Part shown: piece after piece, positions 60,350 through 64,000 of the stretch
Position numbering within the stretch: the first letter of the stretch is position 1
Layout of the letters: every line of letters starts with the position of its first letter
From: Panax quinquefolius
Taxonomy: Eukaryota > Streptophyta > Magnoliopsida > Apiales > Araliaceae
Reading direction: 5' to 3'
Length of the DNA: 64,000 nucleotides
Assembly: GCA_020205615.1 (NCBI GenBank)
Contig: CM035167.1
Span: 34,574,103-34,638,102 of the forward strand
Program-made: the position numbers and the translations under genes
The notes under the pieces: model-generated
Told to the model about the DNA's origin: nothing
Database searches by the model: none
What the model saw: only the letters and a program-made list of their open reading frames with translations

Positions 60350-62422
60350 TGACACCCCCCAAATCTCGGTACTTCATTACCTCAAGATTTGGTGTTCACT
60401 TAAATAAAACAATCATTTAATACTACCCAATCATAATAAATTGAATAATAAACCTGCCCATACAGGATTACATTAACTAAAAAAATCACCAAGGTCATCT
60501 AACCTTTACAAACAATCATTCATGCGAAAAATGTAAATAAACTTCGTTACAGTATTTAAACCAAAATCTGATAATAAAACTATCAAAACGATTACAAGTC
60601 TTCAATACTTGTTCATCTTTCCCTTTCCTTTACTGATGCTAGGTACGTCACCCTTTCCATCTTTAGCTGTAAGGATTTTACAGGCAAGAGTGAGCAAACA
60701 TGGCTCACTTGGAATAATCAATAAATAAACTTTAACCTTTACATCACTTTCCAAATACTAGGCTTAATAGAACTAAACAATGTGTTCTATTAACATTCTA
60801 AAAATCATAACATTCACTGAGGGTCTATTGACCATGAACCATGTCCACAGTTATAAGTAATCTTTCAACTTTAACTTTAACAGTCATACAACTATAAGGA
60901 CTCATAGGTACTTAGGGGGATCAATCCTTCGTACATGTATTGTATACAAACATTTCAGCACAAAGTATAAAACTAAGTGCTACCCCTAATAATAGGGTTG
61001 TTCATCTCAGTATTTAGAGTACAAGTCCGCACCAAAATCAGTTTGGTTTGGATACACTTCAAGGTAATTTGGAATTCAACGGACATCGACTAAGTATTAG
61101 TTGAATAAAATATAATAACACAATGTTATTGAATAATCATAACTGAATAAACATTGCATTCTAAGTTCATGCTTTAGGAATAATCTAATAGCATAACAAT
61201 TGAATAATCTATCATACCTTGCTTTGAACAATACTAAGCTAAGGTTATATCTTAGAACTCAATATCAAGCATGCATAACAAAGAATAACTTGAACGATAA
61301 ACTGGTTCAACAGAATAAAGGTACTTGAATGCTAATATAATAAGTTTTGAGTTAGGAAAACTTGCATAATCATAACAACTTGTTCGACGAAAGTTTGGAG
61401 ATGAGAAACTTATATCATCATGAATAACTAGATACAATCAAGTTGCTTAATGAAAGTACTTTTACTCAATAAAGTATAGAATTATTAAATTTTCATAACG
61501 AAGATTTAGGATTAGAAAACTTGCTCAACTATTATAAAAGTAGAGTTAAAGAACTTGCCTTGCGTGTAGATTAAACTGTTATAATCCAAATCACAATATC
61601 CTATATACATATGTTATCATAACGTTATTAATCATTATCAATTCTACATCACGTATGGTTTAAATGTCTAACCATGTAAACTGGTTCAACACATTACAAT
61701 ACTAAAATAACAGGATTATTTGGCCATATAGCATTACAACTAAAAATTTCAGAATTCTATGGAAGACAAAAGTCATTTCTGAGCATTAAGCTAAGTGGTA
61801 TTGCTATTTCCACGATTTTGAATCGAAGGTCGTGCTACACGTACCGAGGTGGCGCTTAGGCACGAGAAATTTATAAGGACTCGGTGTTGCGGTAAGTCTC
61901 TGGTGCTCGGCATACGATTTGGAAGACTACTACTGCAAGTCTGGTCAAGGCCGATTTTGGCGCTAAGGCGTGAGAAGTCGAAAGTGGTAGCGAATTTTAC
62001 GCCTGGTATGAAACTCTCAGAAACCAAACCAAGAAAAGAGCAAAGCTACTGTCTTAATTTTTTTAACACCAATTAACATGTACGATTTCACGTAAATTAC
62101 ACATGAATGTTAAAAATCATCCATATACCAATGACCAACCATTAAACAACGATTTTAGAAAACTTAATCCTTGAAACCATATTTTAAAACTCAAACTCCA
62201 TTATTGACAGTTGATAATCACAGTGAACATTGTAAGTCTGTAAAAATCCTATTTGATTCCTTTAAAACACCAACATACCCACATATAAACCAATTTAACA
62301 TATATAGTTCAATTTATCCATTAGCATACACTAATTTTGATATTTCTACAAAACATACATTCATACATGAATTTTTACTATACAAACCAATTTCCTACCT
62401 TTATCATGTAATAAGCATACAA

Positions 62423-62474
<52 letters not shown>

Positions 62475-63303
62475 TGCTAGTGATAACAATTACAATTACA
62501 CATATTATCATAACTCCCTACCCAATTATACAAACATGGGTTTTCAGAGATTTTGGTAGAAGTCTTATACACAGTGATTTTTAAGAAAACAGAGACATAA
62601 AATTTCACAAAGACTATATAATGTAAAACATATATGATAAGGTTTATAGAACATACCTTTAATTTGTTCAGACGACACTTGTAAATCACTGATAAAAGAT
62701 TGAAGAATTCAAAGACTTGTCTTTCTCTTACTTCTCTCTTTCAGACTCGCTCTTTTCTTACTTAGGCTTAGGTTTAGACAAATGTATAAACTAAAATCCA
62801 ACTGATCATCTATGCGTACTCTAAAATAAGCCAACGTCAAAGAAATGCTTTTGGTCATTATAAACCTAATAATTACTATCAGGTATCAAACATATAACGT
62901 ATAACTTATAATTTTATATTTTATTTATTTAGTTTATTTTTTTTAAAATCCAAAAGAAATCCCAAAAGCCATAGGCTTTGTTTGGCAAATAATTTAAAAT
63001 TAAAGGATTAATATACGTAAGCCTTGTTTGGCAAAAACCAAATTAAAATTACTTTAATTTATTTTAATAACTCTTTATAACATAGCTATTTGTCATACTT
63101 TATTTAATAAAATTTATTAAATAATTGAGTTAATCACATAACTCAATCCACATAACACATTAATTATTTAACAACTAAATAATTAACTAAATCAAATCAA
63201 TCAAATTGAACAATTATTTATCCAATAATAAACACATCCAATAAATATTTATATAAATCAATAAATATTTATAATTTACATTTAAAAAAACTTGAATGTT
63301 ACA
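60350..63303 (-). repeat. Element 3 5' LTR, 2954 bp
   Basis: On the - strand TGTAACATTC (63303) to GGGGGGTGTCA (60350), same end types as element 2. A (TA)n run lies at 62426-62470. No gene: open frames at 61791-62076 and 62171-62584 overlap on both strands and show no motif. Confidence 0.85.
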
Positions 63304-64000
63304 TAGGTATTGTACGAGGTAATGAATACGAGTATGATACGAGATATTAAACGAGTATGTATGAATGATGGTATATCATATATCATGAATTAGTATATGA
63401 ATTAGAATACGAGAATTATACGTATAGAATACATTATAAGGCTTTAAGCCAAATGTAATGGATTTGTTGAATTGTGTAAGAAATTGTATTGTTCAATGGG
63501 AAGTGTGATAAGGCCCAAATGTAACTATGGTTAAGTCCAATGTAAATTAAAGAACAAGCCAAAGTATTTTTTTAATTGTAAGCCCAATGTATAAGTTAAG
63601 TTAGTTAAGCTAATTAAATTTAAAGCCCAAAGCAAGGATGATCCATGGGGCAACTCATGAGCACATGGATGACCCAAAGTGGTGGCCAAGTACTTAGTGG
63701 CTAAGCAAAGGATAAGCTATGTGATTAACAAGGAAACTTAAAGGCTAAGTAAGTGTGGTGAGCAAACAAAGTGCTTATAAGTGATGAGCAAGTAGACTTA
63801 AGGATTAAGCAAAGGAAGTAAGGAGCAAGTAATGGATAATTATTGTGGTTAGCAAGTTAACTTAGTGCTTAAACTAGGAATAGTAAGGAGGTGGGATGGG
63901 TTTAACTTAGTGATAATTATTGTGCTTAAGCTATAAATAGGAAGCTTGCTAGCTCATTTGTTCCTTGTTCAAAACACCAACAACTTATAGCTTATTGGTT
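63304..64000 (+). repeat. Second copy of the element 2 LTR, starting inside the LTR
   Basis: From TAGGTATTGTACGAGG the sequence follows 52166-52870 in the same orientation with moderate divergence, including the TATA box (63931-63940) and CAACTTATAGCTTATTGGTT-type sequence at the window end. It begins exactly where the element 3 LTR ends. Confidence 0.88.

Larger units (their letters stand above)
57420..63303 (-). mobile_element. Element 3: Ty3/gypsy retrotransposon, 3' half missing
   Basis: On the - strand: 5' LTR 63303-60350, primer site 60345-60333, accessory ORF 60140-59391, gag 59093-58000, protease 57959-57453. RT, integrase and the 3' LTR are absent. The 5' LTR abuts element 2 LTR sequence at 63304. 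Layout parallels element 2, so they belong to related families. Confidence 0.88.
51754..64000 (+). mobile_element. Element 2: Ty3/gypsy retrotransposon, interrupted by element 3
   Basis: 5' LTR 51754-55274, primer site 55279-55291, accessory ORF 55527-56183, degraded gag from 56465 to about 57360, then element 3, then LTR sequence again from 63304 to the window end. The second LTR starts about 415 bases into the LTR, so its 5' part and the rest of pol are missing or displaced. It sits in the gag of element 1; flanking pentamer CTACC (51749-51753). Confidence 0.8.

Noticed and set aside
61791..62076. Pair of overlapping open frames as a gene in the element 3 LTR
   Set aside because: Both strands are open over the same bases, no motif, and the stretch lies within a well bounded LTR.

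Overview
This window is nuclear DNA of a flowering plant from a repeat-rich, probably heterochromatic region. I see no convincing host gene, tRNA or rRNA in 64 kb. Almost every recognisable stretch belongs to a transposable element or an integrated virus: a CACTA DNA transposon, a Ty1/copia retrotransposon, several Ty3/gypsy retrotransposons, solo LTRs, a gag-only retrotransposon and an endogenous caulimovirid (plant pararetrovirus). AT-rich spacers, plant-type introns and plant element families support this; the species cannot be read from the sequence.

Layout. 1-2281: 3' part of a long gypsy LTR (family A, + strand). 2588-7443: a CACTA element with its 5' terminal inverted repeat, subterminal repeats, a large foldback hairpin, a broken TNPD-type transposase and remnants of an intron-bearing second gene; its 3' end is missing. 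7444-17142: a copia element on the - strand with two ~1.9 kb LTRs, PBS and PPT, and a frame-broken gag-pol. 17143-21283: gypsy LTR fragments and the last codons of a gypsy integrase. 21284-28494: the pararetrovirus, as a long - strand segment (movement protein, coat protein, protease, RT, RNase H, tRNA-Met primer site) joined head-on to a ~0.95 kb + strand segment carrying the genome end and pregenomic promoter. 28495-44216: a - strand gag-only element, split by a ~5.07 kb solo LTR (family A, 32036-39773) that is itself split by a 2665 bp solo LTR (family B, 35396-38060, perfect CAACT target duplication). 44217-64000: a nest of four layers. A family B LTR remnant (44217-45100) is interrupted by a chromodomain gypsy element on the - strand (element 1, 45101-51753). 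That is interrupted by a + strand gypsy element (element 2, LTR 51754-55274 and again from 63304), and element 2 is interrupted by a - strand element (element 3, 57420-63303).

How the parts fit. The retroelement coding regions follow standard orders (gag-PR-IN-RT-RH for copia, gag-PR-RT-RH-IN-chromodomain for gypsy) with tRNA-Met primer sites beside their LTRs. All are inactivated by nonsense codons, frameshifts or truncation. In element 1 all seven in-frame stops fit single C-to-T changes, as expected for old methylated DNA. Elements 2 and 3 both carry, between PBS and gag, a sense-strand acidic/coiled-coil ORF with the same spacing; this is the best candidate for a little-described module. 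The virus breakpoint beside its primer site and next to a (TA)n tract is a second point of interest.
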